A stretch of DNA of 64,000 nucleotides from an uncultured Bacteroidia bacterium (GTDB taxonomy: Bacteria; Bacteroidota; Bacteroidia; Bacteroidales; UBA932): NCBI GenBank assembly GCA_902792815.1, contig CADBAY010000010.1:1-64000 (forward strand), in the 5' to 3' direction. Below, piece after piece: positions 36,134 to 45,986 of this stretch. The notes under the pieces were generated by a model, which was given only the letters and a program-made list of their open reading frames with translations, did not search any database and was not told the DNA's origin. Within the stretch, counting starts at the first letter, position 1, and each line of letters begins with the position of its first letter. The translations under genes and the position numbers were made by a program.

Positions 36134-37252
36134 TCAGTCTCCTATTTTCTTGATGTAGCAACGGCGCCTCATAAACGGCTCGTGCTCATAACTGTTCCAT
36201 ATATTCACCGCGCTGTTGGACTCAACCTGCGGGTTGGAAATGGCCCAGCGGTTGCCAATCTTGGCCGCCTTGTCCGCCATTTCTTTGTAATAAACCGCCG
36301 ACACGCCCTTGTTCTGCCACTCGGGCACGGCTCCGTTGATCATGAGGTCGGTGACCTCGAAGTTCTTCATCGCCTTCATCAGATAGTACCACCCGAAGGG
36401 GAAGATACGCCCGCGGGCCTTCTGAAGGGCCTTGGAAATGCTGGGGAAAGAAATACCGAAAGCCACGATCTCGTCGTGCTCGTCCAGCACCACGCAGCTC
36501 ACCTTGTCGGATATGAAGCGCCTCGACATACGGGCTTCCTCTTCGATTTCCTCGTCGGTGAAGGGGATGAAATTATATACCGTCTCCGAGAAACTGTCGC
36601 TGTAAACCCTGAAGAACTTATGAACCATCTTCTTGTCTTTGCGCAGCTCGTCGAGGCTGCCGAAATGCAGGTTGTAGCGCTCTTCCACCAACTTGGCCAC
36701 ACGCCTCGCCTTGTCGGGTACGCCGTGGTTGGCGACCATCTTGTACTGCACCCAGTCGCATTCTTTCTCGAAGCCGAGGGCGGTGACAAGGTCGTTGTAG
36801 TAAGGGAAATTGTACAGGCAGTTGAAGGGCGGAATGTTCTCGTAGCCCTCTACCAGCATACCCTGCTTGCCGAGCGTATTGTAATACAGAGGGCCGTGGA
36901 TCTCGGTCATCCCCTGCTCGCGGGCCCACTTCTCGGCGGTGCCGATGAGGAGGCGCGCAACTTCGATGTCGTTTATGCAGTCGAACCAGCCGAAGCGTAC
37001 GCGCTTGGTGCCGTAACGCTCGTTGTAGCGGGGATTGATAATGGCGCAGATGCGTCCTACCACTTTACGCCCGTCCAGGGCGAGCCACATCTTACGCTTG
37101 CAGTACAAAAGACTTGCACATTTGGTAAGCGAGTGTACCTGATCGATATGAAGTGCAGGGACATACTGGGGGCAGTCCTTGTAGAGCGTATCGGGGAATT
37201 TGACAAAGCGCATCAATTCCGCCTTGGTTTTGACTTCTTGCACATTAAACAT
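36134..37252 (-). CDS. GNAT-like acyltransferase family protein
   Basis: 372 residues from the ATG at 37252; a TTG at 37270 would sit in the upstream gene. The opening VQEVKTKAELMRFVKFPDTLY and the central KRVRFGWFDCINDIEVARLL match a Bacteroidetes family annotated as N-acetyltransferase-like; a GNAT-type core (ALDGRKVVGRICAIIN, then WAREQGMTEIHGPL) is recognisable in the N-terminal half. Substrate unknown. The promoter box TAACTTTG at 37259-37266 overlaps the tcdA stop codon and leaves 6 nt to the start. prfA follows by 3 bp. Confidence 0.65.
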   Translation of the reverse strand: MFNVQEVKTKAELMRFVKFPDTLYKDCPQYVPALHIDQVHSLTKCASLLYCKRKMWLALDGRKVVGRICAIINPRYNERYGTKRVRFGWFDCINDIEVARLLIGTAEKWAREQGMTEIHGPLYYNTLGKQGMLVEGYENIPPFNCLYNFPYYNDLVTALGFEKECDWVQYKMVANHGVPDKARRVAKLVEERYNLHFGSLDELRKDKKMVHKFFRVYSDSFSETVYNFIPFTDEEIEEEARMSRRFISDKVSCVVLDEHDEIVAFGISFPSISKALQKARGRIFPFGWYYLMKAMKNFEVTDLMINGAVPEWQNKGVSAVYYKEMADKAAKIGNRWAISNPQVESNSAVNIWNSYEHEPFMRRRCYIKKIGD

Positions 37253-37258
37253 AGCCTG

Positions 37259-37266
37259 CAAAGTTA
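37259..37266 (-). promoter_or_regulatory. -7 box for the acyltransferase-prfA unit
   Basis: TAACTTTG on the minus strand, overlapping the tcdA stop codon (37264-37266) and ending 6 nt before ATG 37252. Confidence 0.5.
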
Positions 37267-37995
37267 GCAATTAACTTCCATTCCCACAATATGCCGTACT
37301 ATACCTTGCGCGCACACGCACCCGAAAACGGCGGGAAGGTACGAAACCGTACCGTTCTGGGACTTTTTATTACGGCTCTCCTCCAGCACCACCGAAGAAC
37401 GGTCGGGCCGTTCGGAAGAAAAGACAGCGGAAAAGCCGGTGGTTATGCCCAGCTTGTGCAGGCGCTTACGGAGCATATGCGCAAGGGGGCACTGGAAAGT
37501 GGCAGAAATATCCGCGATTCGCACCTTGGTAGCATCGGTCTTGGAACCGCTTCCCATAGAACTCACCAAAAAGATGCCTTTGGCAAGGCAGAACTGGATA
37601 AGGGCGATCTTGGGGCTAAGGGTGTCGATTGCATCCACAACGCACTCCGGAGCCGCCTGGTCCATAATGGCGGGGATGCTCTCTTCGTTGAGATACTGTT
37701 CTATGCACAGCACGTCAAGACCGGGGTTGATGTCCAGCAGCCTCCGGCGCATAACCGAGCATTTGCTCAAGCCGATGGTGGAGCGCAGGGCCGGCAACTG
37801 GCGGTTGAGATTGCTCTCAGCCACCGTGTCGGAGTCGATGAGCACTATATGCCCGACGCCGGCGCGCACCAGCATCTCGGCCGCCATAGCGCCCACGCCG
37901 CCGAGACCGACCACCGCAACCCGGGCACCGGAGAGACGCTCAAGTCCCTCCTCGCCGAACAACATTGCGCTTCTTTCCTGCCAGGGCTCCATCAA
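37264..37995 (-). CDS. tcdA: tRNA threonylcarbamoyladenosine dehydratase-like ThiF/MoeB protein
   Basis: 243 residues (ATG at 37995 or 37992). An N-terminal E1-like Rossmann domain with VVGLGGVGAMAAEMLVRAG, VLIDSDTVAESNLNRQ and the distal DAIDTLSPKIALIQFC. The length and lack of a C-terminal rhodanese or ubiquitin-like domain fit TcdA/CsdL, which cyclises t6A at tRNA position 37 using ATP. The tail INDEPENDENTLY shows GTVSYLPAVFGCVCAQ, common to the group. It overlaps the S9 peptidase stop by 4 bp and precedes a promoter-bearing acyltransferase gene. Other ThiF-type roles are less likely. Confidence 0.82.
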   Translation of the reverse strand: MMEPWQERSAMLFGEEGLERLSGARVAVVGLGGVGAMAAEMLVRAGVGHIVLIDSDTVAESNLNRQLPALRSTIGLSKCSVMRRRLLDINPGLDVLCIEQYLNEESIPAIMDQAAPECVVDAIDTLSPKIALIQFCLAKGIFLVSSMGSGSKTDATKVRIADISATFQCPLAHMLRKRLHKLGITTGFSAVFSSERPDRSSVVLEESRNKKSQNGTVSYLPAVFGCVCAQGIVRHIVGMEVNC

Positions 37996-40184
37996 TGCAT
38001 CCAGCGGTCAAGCCAGTCAAAGAATGTCCTGTGCCAGTACAGGGCGTTCTGGGGCTGCAAAATCCAGTGATTCTCTTCGGGGAATATAACGAGCTTGCTG
38101 GGGACTCCCATCATCTGAGCGGCATTGAAAGCCGCCATGCCCTGCTCATAAGGGATACGGTAATCCATCATACCGTGGATACACAGAATGGGCGTATGCC
38201 ACTTGGTAACCATCGATTTGGGAGAATTGGCATAGTGCCTCTGCGCCTTGGGCGTAGACGCGTAAGGAGCTCCGGCCTGCTGCATGCCGCCGAAGGTAAC
38301 TCCGTCGCCGCGGGGCCCCTGCTCTCCGGGAGTATAGGCGTACTCGGTCAGTCCGCCGTTATCCCAGTTGGCAAACCACATCTCCTCGGTGGTGTACCAC
38401 AGATTCTCCTCGTCAAAGATACCGGCGTGCGCTATGAAGCAGTCGTACAGGTCGCCGTGAAGCCCTTCGAGCATATAGGCCGAATAGCCGCCGTAAGAAG
38501 CGCCCACGCAGGCGAGCTTGCCCACGTAAGGCTGGCTCTTGATGTAGCGTCCGGCGCTGAGGTAGTCCTGCATGTTAAGCCCGGGATAATCGCCGCTGAT
38601 CTGCTCTTTCCATTCCTGTCCGAAGGCTGTGGTGCCGCGGCGGTTGGGCATGATGACGATATAGCCCTGCTGCGCCATGAGGCGGTAGCACCAACGGTAG
38701 CTCCAGTCCTGCGAATTGGTCCCCTGAGGGCCTCCGAGCACTATTTCAATGGCGGGATACTTGGCGGAAGGATCGAACTGCGGAGGATACATCACCCAAC
38801 ACTGCATCTGCTTGCCGTCCACCGTGGGCACCATCACGCTCTCGGTGGTTACGTCGTCAAGCGCCGCGAAGATATGAGTGTTTACCCCCGTTATGGGATC
38901 GTATTTTTGAGCCTTCAGATCGACGGCCACCAGCTCAAGCGGGAAATGCAGCGAATAGTAGCTGGTAAGCAGGCGGTCGCCCTCGAAGCCAAACGGAGTG
39001 AAGAAGTCGCAAGGCCATTCGGGAGGAGTAAGGCGGGTCAGATTGTCTTCCATATCCACCTTGAATATGGCCTGCACACCGTCGATCAGGGCGTTGAAGT
39101 ACAATTCACCGTCGTGCCAAACAAGCCCGGCTGCATCCCTGTCGAGGGACGCAGCAAGCTGACGGGCAGGACCGAAGGACAAACCGAAGCACTGGCCTTC
39201 CGGATCTGATACGGCTTCCACGTCGCAGACCATAATCCTCTGGGCGTCAGCCTCATAACCGTCGCGGGGCATAGATATCCAGGCGAGGTGCTTGCCGTCA
39301 GGGCTCCAAACGGGGTCGGTGTCGTAGCCGCCGTCGGCTTTCACTGCGACGGTCTCCCCCGTCAGCAGGTCATATACATAGATGCCGGTATTCGTACTGA
39401 ATGCATACTGCTTGCCTGTAAGCTTACGGCAGGAATAGGCGATGTGCCTCCCGTTGGGGGCCCAGTCAAGCTGCTCGGCTCCGCCGAAAGGCTCGGTGGG
39501 CAGTTCCCACGGCTCGTCGCCTAGGATGTCCAGAGAGTTGTCCGGCGTGATGGGCGCGCCGCTGAGGACTGCCACGTAACTGCGCGGCGTTTCGGTCACC
39601 CAGTGGTCCCAGTGGCGGTACATAAGGTCCTCGGTGGCATAGGCTTTAGCCTTGTCAAGGGCAGGGTCTGAATCGGCCGGCTGCTGCAGCTTGGGGGTCT
39701 TTACCGTCGAAAGATATATCAGCATGTCCTGTTCCGGTGACAGCTTGAATTCGCTGACGCCGGCGGGGACGTCGGACAGCTTGACTTTCTTGCCAAGCTT
39801 ATTGCCGGCAAGCGGAGCTTTCCATATCTGGCCGCCCTGGATGAAGAATATGGCCTTGCCGTCTGAAGACCAGCGTGCGCAGGAGACGCTCTTGGCATAG
39901 CGGGTGAGCTGCACGTTGCCGCTTCCGTCCGTATTGCAGAGCCACAAGTTGCGGCAGCTGCGGTTTTCGGCGATGTCGTTCCACGAGACTCCGTAAAGGA
40001 TACGGCTCCCGTCAGGACTCAGCTGCGGGTCGCTCATGCGGCCAAGCGACAAAAGCACCTCGGGAGTCATCACTCCGTTCTGGATATTCACTTCGGAACG
40101 GCCAACATAGCCTTTTCCTTCATCCGTCTTTCCACAACTCATAAGTACAACAAAGGCCAGCAGGCCTATAAAGCATTTTTTCAT
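37992..40184 (-). CDS. S9 family peptidase (prolyl-oligopeptidase/DPP-like), lipoprotein
   Basis: 730 residues. Lipobox LMSC with Cys 17. The N-terminal beta-propeller has repeats such as SPDGSRILYGVSW, SPDGKHLAWIS and APNGRHIAYSC. The C-terminal alpha/beta hydrolase carries the nucleophile GASYGGYSAYM, the acid in HGMMDYRIPYEQ and the base in PEENHWI, so the Ser-Asp-His triad is complete. It likely trims peptides in the periplasm. It begins 17 bp after the DUF2207 gene and overlaps tcdA by 4 bp. Confidence 0.88.
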   Translation of the reverse strand: MKKCFIGLLAFVVLMSCGKTDEGKGYVGRSEVNIQNGVMTPEVLLSLGRMSDPQLSPDGSRILYGVSWNDIAENRSCRNLWLCNTDGSGNVQLTRYAKSVSCARWSSDGKAIFFIQGGQIWKAPLAGNKLGKKVKLSDVPAGVSEFKLSPEQDMLIYLSTVKTPKLQQPADSDPALDKAKAYATEDLMYRHWDHWVTETPRSYVAVLSGAPITPDNSLDILGDEPWELPTEPFGGAEQLDWAPNGRHIAYSCRKLTGKQYAFSTNTGIYVYDLLTGETVAVKADGGYDTDPVWSPDGKHLAWISMPRDGYEADAQRIMVCDVEAVSDPEGQCFGLSFGPARQLAASLDRDAAGLVWHDGELYFNALIDGVQAIFKVDMEDNLTRLTPPEWPCDFFTPFGFEGDRLLTSYYSLHFPLELVAVDLKAQKYDPITGVNTHIFAALDDVTTESVMVPTVDGKQMQCWVMYPPQFDPSAKYPAIEIVLGGPQGTNSQDWSYRWCYRLMAQQGYIVIMPNRRGTTAFGQEWKEQISGDYPGLNMQDYLSAGRYIKSQPYVGKLACVGASYGGYSAYMLEGLHGDLYDCFIAHAGIFDEENLWYTTEEMWFANWDNGGLTEYAYTPGEQGPRGDGVTFGGMQQAGAPYASTPKAQRHYANSPKSMVTKWHTPILCIHGMMDYRIPYEQGMAAFNAAQMMGVPSKLVIFPEENHWILQPQNALYWHRTFFDWLDRWMH

Positions 40185-40201
40185 ATTTAAATTATTGATA
40201 A

Positions 40202-41929
40202 TTATCTACTTCCACCGCCATGACCGCCACCGGAGAAGCCCCCGCCGCCTCCGTACGACGAGTGACCGCCAAAGCCTCCGGAAGAGCGTCCGCCTCCCGA
40301 ATAGCCGCCTCCCGAAGAATAAGAAGGAGTGGATGCCAGCCTGTAGGCGCTGCGGGTGATGCGTCCGAACGAGTCGGAGAATATGACAAGGTCAGAAAGG
40401 TTGGATACCGGCAGAGAACTGAATGCCTTCAGATTAGGAGCCATGGTCTTCATCTCGGCGGCAACCTTGTCGGCAATGCCGAACACCGACGCCATAATCA
40501 GATAGTCTCCCCACAGGGCAACCTCAACCGAATAGCGCTCGCTGACCAAGGTGAAATCTTGCAGGAACTGCCTGAAACGAAGTGCATTGAGCGCTTCTTC
40601 ATTCCCCCTTGTGGTCAACTGCAGGGTATCATAAGACGAGCGGCCTCCAATCAGATGCGAGGCCTTGAAATTGTCGACGGCCTGGCTTTTGATTTCCTTT
40701 ACGAAGGAGCGGATCTTGGACTCATGCGAATTAGCCCAGCTCTTGAATTCCTGTTCCTGGAGTATGCCGTCCTTGCCGGAAGCCTCGTCGAGAATAATGA
40801 GGAGCTGCCTCTCGGCAGTATTCATATAGTCTATGGAAGCATTCTCGTCGAAATAGAATTCATTCTTGCCGTCAGCGTCGGTGCGCATTTCTATCACCCG
40901 GTGCATTATCATGCGCAAGAGCATCGCCGACACCACCGTATAGCTACCGCTGTCGGTACCTTTGAGGTGTGATGCAACGTAGTATGTTTCAAAGATATCG
41001 CCCTCGAACGGAAGATCCCTCGACCACTCAAACTCCTTGGGGAGCTTACGGACTCCGAAAATGTCTTTGATACGCTTGCGGTCGGTAGAACTGCCAAGGC
41101 CCATTCCGGACAAGAAAGACTTGATGGGGCGCCATACGCAGAGCCATCCGAGGCCTATGAACATCAGGAAGCCAAGCAGCGAATAATACCAGGGCTCTGG
41201 CTCATCGTCGGGGTAGAAACTGCCTTCCTTAGCCCTTTTCAAAACTGCATCAAAATCACGGTCCTGCACGCTCTGCGACTCGAAGATGCCTTTATCGAAG
41301 CGCATAAGCAAAATCATAGAGGATTCATAATCAAAGGCTTCCGTCGATTCCGCCACCACGGAACCATCTTCTTGCCAGTTAATGGTTCCGTTGTAGCCGA
41401 AGGCCCAGATACGCGAATTCTCCTCGCCAAGAGCTACGGGAGCGCTCAAGCTCAACCGGGCGTGCTGAGGAGGGGAGGAAAGTTCGTCGCTGATGAACTG
41501 GAGGTGTAGCATGTCGTAGTCGTTGAGCGACTTTACCGAATTTGTAAAGTCGTAGCTGACGGTGAATACGTGGGGGCCGTAACTGCCTACGCCCCAGCAT
41601 ATTTCAAAGCCTGACCCGGTAGAGTTGAGCCCGCACTTGTTCGTCTTCCACTCAAGGCTCCTGTCCACTTCCCAACTGCCGATATTCGTATATTCCGTGC
41701 CCGACTCGTCGTGCACGGCAAGGTTCTGAATCTTTATGTCTCCGAGGTTGCTTCTCACCAGGTACCACTCGGTCCCCTTGGCCACTACCACATCCCAGAC
41801 CTCCACTATGTGGGCGGTACCGTCAGCAGAAAGAGTAACCCGTATGTCTATGTCCTTGATGGAAGGCTCGTAGGCATATAGGCAAATTGCCGACATTGCT
41901 GCCAGCAGGCTCAAGAGGCATTTTTTCAT
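40202..41929 (-). CDS. DUF2207 membrane protein with Gly/Ser-rich C-terminus
   Basis: 575 residues. A signal peptide, an extracytoplasmic DUF2207 domain (about 20-235, IDIRVTLSADGTAHIVEVWDV), a transmembrane pair around 245-270 (YYSLLGFLMFIGLGWLCVW), a cytoplasmic part, and a C-terminal Gly/Ser/His-rich tail (GGGYSGGGRSSGGFGGHSSY and beyond). It is usually encoded beside LemA, as here (12 bp). This LemA-DUF2207 pairing is common; the function is not settled, with an envelope role proposed. Confidence 0.85.
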   Translation of the reverse strand: MKKCLLSLLAAMSAICLYAYEPSIKDIDIRVTLSADGTAHIVEVWDVVVAKGTEWYLVRSNLGDIKIQNLAVHDESGTEYTNIGSWEVDRSLEWKTNKCGLNSTGSGFEICWGVGSYGPHVFTVSYDFTNSVKSLNDYDMLHLQFISDELSSPPQHARLSLSAPVALGEENSRIWAFGYNGTINWQEDGSVVAESTEAFDYESSMILLMRFDKGIFESQSVQDRDFDAVLKRAKEGSFYPDDEPEPWYYSLLGFLMFIGLGWLCVWRPIKSFLSGMGLGSSTDRKRIKDIFGVRKLPKEFEWSRDLPFEGDIFETYYVASHLKGTDSGSYTVVSAMLLRMIMHRVIEMRTDADGKNEFYFDENASIDYMNTAERQLLIILDEASGKDGILQEQEFKSWANSHESKIRSFVKEIKSQAVDNFKASHLIGGRSSYDTLQLTTRGNEEALNALRFRQFLQDFTLVSERYSVEVALWGDYLIMASVFGIADKVAAEMKTMAPNLKAFSSLPVSNLSDLVIFSDSFGRITRSAYRLASTPSYSSGGGYSGGGRSSGGFGGHSSYGGGGGFSGGGHGGGSR

Positions 41930-41940
41930 GGCCGGAAGCC

Positions 41941-42492
41941 TCAGATTTTGAGCGAAGGCATATCCGACTTTGCGGTATTCTCCTTGAGGTACTGCTTTTC
42001 GGTAAAGTGGAACAATGCGGCCACGAAGCTGTCGGGAATCTGACGGATCTGGCGATTGTAGCGGGTAACAGTGTCGTTATAGGTCATACGGCTCAGACGG
42101 ACCTGGTTCTCATAGGTGTTGACAGAATCCATGGTCTTGATATACATAGCGTCGGCCTTAAGGTCGGGGTATTGTTCCGATATGGCCCTCACCTGCACCA
42201 ATGCTTGCTGCAGCAGGTCTTCCTGCGCCTGGGCCTGTTCTGCAGTACTGTTGGAATCGATGCCGGCACGGGCGGCGATGACGCTCTTGAGAGTGATGTA
42301 CTCATGCTCGTTGTAAGACTTGATGAGTTCCACCAGACCGGTAAGGGCATCCCAGCGGCTCGACTGCTGAACACCTATCTGGCTCATGGCGTTCTTGGTA
42401 AGCTCCTCTGCATTGACGAGCTTACGTTGTACAGAAATAACCCAAAGCACCAAAAGTGCAATGACAACGATAACGATAATTGTTGCAATCAT
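41941..42492 (-). CDS. LemA family protein
   Basis: 183 residues. One N-terminal transmembrane helix (IATIIVIVVIALLVLWVIS) and a helical bundle with the family markers RKLVNAEELTKNAMSQIGVQ and YNDTVTRYNRQIRQIP. LemA proteins are anchored in the membrane with the coiled part outside or inside depending on species, and their role is unclear. It lies between recG (31 bp) and DUF2207. Confidence 0.9.
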   Translation of the reverse strand: MIATIIVIVVIALLVLWVISVQRKLVNAEELTKNAMSQIGVQQSSRWDALTGLVELIKSYNEHEYITLKSVIAARAGIDSNSTAEQAQAQEDLLQQALVQVRAISEQYPDLKADAMYIKTMDSVNTYENQVRLSRMTYNDTVTRYNRQIRQIPDSFVAALFHFTEKQYLKENTAKSDMPSLKI

Positions 42493-42523
42493 AGTATTTA
42501 ATTTTTGTGCAATATAATAAAAA

Positions 42524-44623
42524 TCAAGATATATTACTGTAATCTTTGATGTTATACTTGTCTTTCCGGAGCTCCCTCACCAGCGATGCGTTTTGCGGCT
42601 GCTCCAGGCCGGGGTCTTTGTCGAGCACGCCCTGGGCGCAGTGGCGCGCCTCCTCGAGCAGCAGGCCGTCCTTGGCAAGTGACGCTATGTTAAGCGTTAC
42701 CGGAAGGCCGCTCTGCTGAGTTCCCTCCAGGTCACCGGGGCCTCGCATCTTCATGTCCTGCTCGGCTATCTCAAAGCCGTCTTCGGTAGAGCACATCAGC
42801 TCCAGCCTGCGCAGTGCCTCCGCCCCTGTCTTGGGGTCACGCACAAGTATGCAGTACGATTTTTCGGCACCCCTTCCCACACGTCCACGAAGCTGGTGAA
42901 GCTGGCTGAGGCCGAAACGCTGGGCGCTCATTATTACCATCACGCTGGCGTTGGGCACGTCAACACCGACTTCTATCACCGTGGTAGATACCAGGATATT
43001 GGCCCTGCCTTCAACGAAAGCCTGCATATTGAATGCCTTGGTCTCGGTGTTCTGCTGCCCGTGCACTATGGCCACCTTGTAGCCCTCTTCGAGGGGAAAG
43101 GCGCGGAGAATGTCTTCGTACCCCTGCTCTACATTGCTCACATCCTCCATCTTTTCGTTGATAAAAATCATCGGGTACACCACGAACGCCTGACGCCCGA
43201 GGGCAATCTGCTCCCTTATGAAACGGTACATCGCAGGCAGGCGGTTCTCCCCTATCAGCATGGTCTGCACCGGCTTGCGCCCCGGGGGCATCTCGTCGAT
43301 GACCGACACGTCAAGGTCGCCGTAAAGGGTCATTGCCAGCGTTCGCGGAATGGGAGTCGCGGTCATAACGAGTATGTGCGGGGGCACACTTCCCTTGCCT
43401 TTGTTCCACAATGACGCTCGCTGGTCAACCCCGAAGCGGTGCTGCTCGTCAATGACGGCAAGTCCGAGGGCGTGATACTGCACCGTATCTTCAATCAGCG
43501 CATGGGTACCCACAATAATGTCAAGAGTGCCGGATGCGAGGCCGGCAAGCAGAGGCCTGCGGTCTTTGCGGGAGGTGCTCCCAGTAAGCAGGGCGCAGCT
43601 CACTCCGGTGGGGGCTAGGTACTTTTGAATATTGGCAAAGTGCTGCTGGGCAAGCACTTCGGTAGGAGCCATAATGCACGCCTGATAGCCATTGCCCACG
43701 GCAATCAGGCAGCTTAGCACCGCCACCATGGTCTTGCCGGAGCCCACGTCGCCCTGCAGCAGACGGTTCATCTGGTGACCGCTGGAAAGGTCGGCGCGTA
43801 TCTCTTTAATCACCCTCTGCTGGGCGCCGGTAAGGGCATAAGGGAGGGCGTTGTAGCAGGCATGGAAGGCAGCGCCCACGCGGGGCATGGGGATGCCGTT
43901 CTCGGCGCTGCTGCGTACATAACGCTGCTTGAGAAGGCTGAGCTGCAGGAAAAAGAGCTCCTCGAATTTGAGCCTGCGCGTTGCCAGCTCAAGTGCCCTC
44001 ATATCGTCGGGGAAATGGATGTTCTTGATGGCGTAAGGCAGAGGGCAGAGGCCGTGGGTACGGATTATAGGCTCCGGCAGCGTCTCCCCTATTTCCTGAA
44101 GGCACAGCGCAAGGGCAGAGCTCTGCAGCTTGCACATCACCTTGCCTGTGATTCCGCCCGACTTAAGTTTTTCGGTGCTCGGATAAACGCCGGTAAGCAC
44201 GCCCTTGGAGAGCGGACCGTCCTGGGGTGCATCCACCTCGGGGTGGACGATGTTGAGCTTGCCGTTGAAGAGTTGCGGCTTGCCGAAGAAGATGAACTCC
44301 CGGCCGGGCTCGAGCCTCTCCCAGGTCCACTTGACGCCCTTGAAAAACACCAGCTCAAGGGTGCCTGTGCCATCATCCACAATCACGCTCAAATGCTTGA
44401 TGTTTATAAGGTTGCGGCTTACCACGCGGGCCTTTATCTGCACATAGGCCACGTCGGGGCTGATGGACGAAATGGGAACTATGGTGCTGCGGTCGATGTA
44501 GCGGAACGGGTAGAAATGCAGCAATTCGTCAAGGGTGTTGATGCCCAGCTCCCGTTTGATGAGAGCGGCCCTCTTGGGTCCCACGCCGGGCAGGAACTGT
44601 ATGTCGTTCTTCAATTCACCCAT
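42524..44623 (-). CDS. recG: ATP-dependent DNA helicase RecG
   Basis: 699 residues. The N-terminal wedge/OB domain (about 1-200), then the helicase core with Walker A LLQGDVGSGKTMVA, the DEQH box in AVIDEQHRFGVD, ILVMTATPIPRTLAM and the C-terminal motif QLHQLRGRVGRG. It remodels stalled replication forks and Holliday junctions. It starts 5 nt after a TATATTTG box and lies 18 bp downstream of the radical SAM gene, so it likely has its own promoter inside a longer transcript. Confidence 0.95.
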   Translation of the reverse strand: MGELKNDIQFLPGVGPKRAALIKRELGINTLDELLHFYPFRYIDRSTIVPISSISPDVAYVQIKARVVSRNLINIKHLSVIVDDGTGTLELVFFKGVKWTWERLEPGREFIFFGKPQLFNGKLNIVHPEVDAPQDGPLSKGVLTGVYPSTEKLKSGGITGKVMCKLQSSALALCLQEIGETLPEPIIRTHGLCPLPYAIKNIHFPDDMRALELATRRLKFEELFFLQLSLLKQRYVRSSAENGIPMPRVGAAFHACYNALPYALTGAQQRVIKEIRADLSSGHQMNRLLQGDVGSGKTMVAVLSCLIAVGNGYQACIMAPTEVLAQQHFANIQKYLAPTGVSCALLTGSTSRKDRRPLLAGLASGTLDIIVGTHALIEDTVQYHALGLAVIDEQHRFGVDQRASLWNKGKGSVPPHILVMTATPIPRTLAMTLYGDLDVSVIDEMPPGRKPVQTMLIGENRLPAMYRFIREQIALGRQAFVVYPMIFINEKMEDVSNVEQGYEDILRAFPLEEGYKVAIVHGQQNTETKAFNMQAFVEGRANILVSTTVIEVGVDVPNASVMVIMSAQRFGLSQLHQLRGRVGRGAEKSYCILVRDPKTGAEALRRLELMCSTEDGFEIAEQDMKMRGPGDLEGTQQSGLPVTLNIASLAKDGLLLEEARHCAQGVLDKDPGLEQPQNASLVRELRKDKYNIKDYSNIS

Positions 44624-44628
44624 AACTA

Positions 44629-44636
44629 CAAATATA
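44629..44636 (-). promoter_or_regulatory. -7 box for recG
   Basis: TATATTTG on the minus strand, 5 nt before the recG ATG. Predicted leaderless start. Confidence 0.55.
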
Positions 44637-44641
44637 ATGAT

Positions 44642-45901
44642 TTACTGCATCATTACAAGGGCGGGAGCCTTGCCTTCTTCGAGAAGGGCCTTCATACGGC
44701 GCATGGCCGGTGCGCTTCGGGTGAAGAACATATGATAACCCTCGCACAAAGCGTTGAGGCCGGTCTGTCCCGAGTCGGTGATGTTGAACCTGTGCTTGGG
44801 GCATCCGCCGTGGCACAGCTGCCACACTTCGCAGCGCAGGCACTTGCGCGGCAAGGCATTGCGTTTGTCGATGCCGAACTTAACCGCCATTGGCGAAGAC
44901 ATCATTGCGGCCAGATCGTCTTTGTAGATATTGCCCAGAAGGTACTGGGGATACACGAAATGGTCGCAGCAGTACACATCGCCGTTGTGCTCCACCACCG
45001 CATTGCCGCCGCAAGTCTGCGCGAAGCTGCAAGTGCCGGGCTGCACTCCACACCAGTTGGCAAGTGTACAGTCGAAGAAATTAACGAAGGTCCGGCCTAC
45101 GTCGTGCGCAACCCAGTAGTCGAAGATATCGCAGAGGAACCTGCCGAGGCCCACGGGACTTACGGACCAGGGAGCGAGCGTGGCGCCCTCCACCGACGGG
45201 TCCACTATATGCGGACGGGCGCTCTTGTCGGGCTTCCCGTTACGCTGAGGATACACCACATGCTCCACCACCGGAGAGAACTGTATGTAATTGCTTCCCA
45301 AGCCCTTAAGGAACTGATATACTTGCAGTCCCCTGCCCTCGGAAGCGCTGTTTACGGTGGCCATAATGTTGTACTGCGCTCCGGCTTGATAGAGTTTGCG
45401 TATGCCTTCCACCACCCTGTTCAAGGTCGGAGCGCCGCCGCGGTCGCGCCTGTAGCGGTCGTGCACCTCGGCGGGGCCGTCCACCGATACGCCGAGGAGG
45501 AAATTCTCGCGGACAAAAAAGTCGGCCCACTCAGGGGTTATGAGGGTGCCGTTGGTCTGAAGGGTATTGTGGATGCGCTTGCCGGAGGCATAATTCTTTT
45601 CGAATTCAACCGCTTTGCGGTAGAAGTCGAGCCCGAGGATGAGAGGCTCTCCCCCGTGCCAGTTGAAGGTCACGTCCTCGATTTCGCAGGCGGATATGTA
45701 GGTTTTTACATACTGCTCCAGGCCGTCTATGCTCATACGAGGCTCGCGCCCGCCGTAGATTTCCGACTTGTCGAGATAGTAGCAATATGAGCAGTCCAGA
45801 TTGCACAGCGAACCGGCTGGCTTAAGCATCAAATTGAACGCTGCAGGGCCTGTCAGGCGCTCTGCATCTTGAAGGGTAATAGTATCCTTGATCGTTCTCA
45901 T
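44642..45901 (-). CDS. anaerobic sulfatase-maturase-like radical SAM/SPASM enzyme
   Basis: 419 residues from ATG 45901; the TTG at 45913 overlaps the promoter box and is rejected. The radical SAM cluster motif is CNLDCSYC (Cys 33, 37, 40), followed by WHGGEPLILGLDFY. The C-terminal SPASM/twitch region has CSFAQTCGGNAVVEHNGDVY and CLRCEVWQLCHGGCPKH, which would bind two auxiliary [4Fe-4S] clusters as in anSME. The enzyme converts a Cys or Ser of sulfatases to formylglycine. No sulfatase is in this window; a mucin-sulfatase role is possible elsewhere in the genome. It could instead be a peptide-modifying maturase. Confidence 0.8.
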   Translation of the reverse strand: MRTIKDTITLQDAERLTGPAAFNLMLKPAGSLCNLDCSYCYYLDKSEIYGGREPRMSIDGLEQYVKTYISACEIEDVTFNWHGGEPLILGLDFYRKAVEFEKNYASGKRIHNTLQTNGTLITPEWADFFVRENFLLGVSVDGPAEVHDRYRRDRGGAPTLNRVVEGIRKLYQAGAQYNIMATVNSASEGRGLQVYQFLKGLGSNYIQFSPVVEHVVYPQRNGKPDKSARPHIVDPSVEGATLAPWSVSPVGLGRFLCDIFDYWVAHDVGRTFVNFFDCTLANWCGVQPGTCSFAQTCGGNAVVEHNGDVYCCDHFVYPQYLLGNIYKDDLAAMMSSPMAVKFGIDKRNALPRKCLRCEVWQLCHGGCPKHRFNITDSGQTGLNALCEGYHMFFTRSAPAMRRMKALLEEGKAPALVMMQ

Positions 45902-45910
45902 ATACAAACA

Positions 45911-45918
45911 CAAAAATA
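45911..45918 (-). promoter_or_regulatory. -7 box for the anSME-like gene
   Basis: TATTTTTG on the minus strand, 9 nt before ATG 45901. Confidence 0.5.
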
Positions 45919-45969
45919 CGACAAAAGCCAGATTTTTTTATAATAAGGTGGATAATTTCGAAAAACTTA

Positions 45970-45977
45970 TTACCTTT
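45970..45977 (+). promoter_or_regulatory. -7 box for tRNA-Ser
   Basis: TACCTTTG, ending 9 nt before the first base of the mature tRNA. Confidence 0.6.
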
Positions 45978-45986
45978 GCCCCCGAA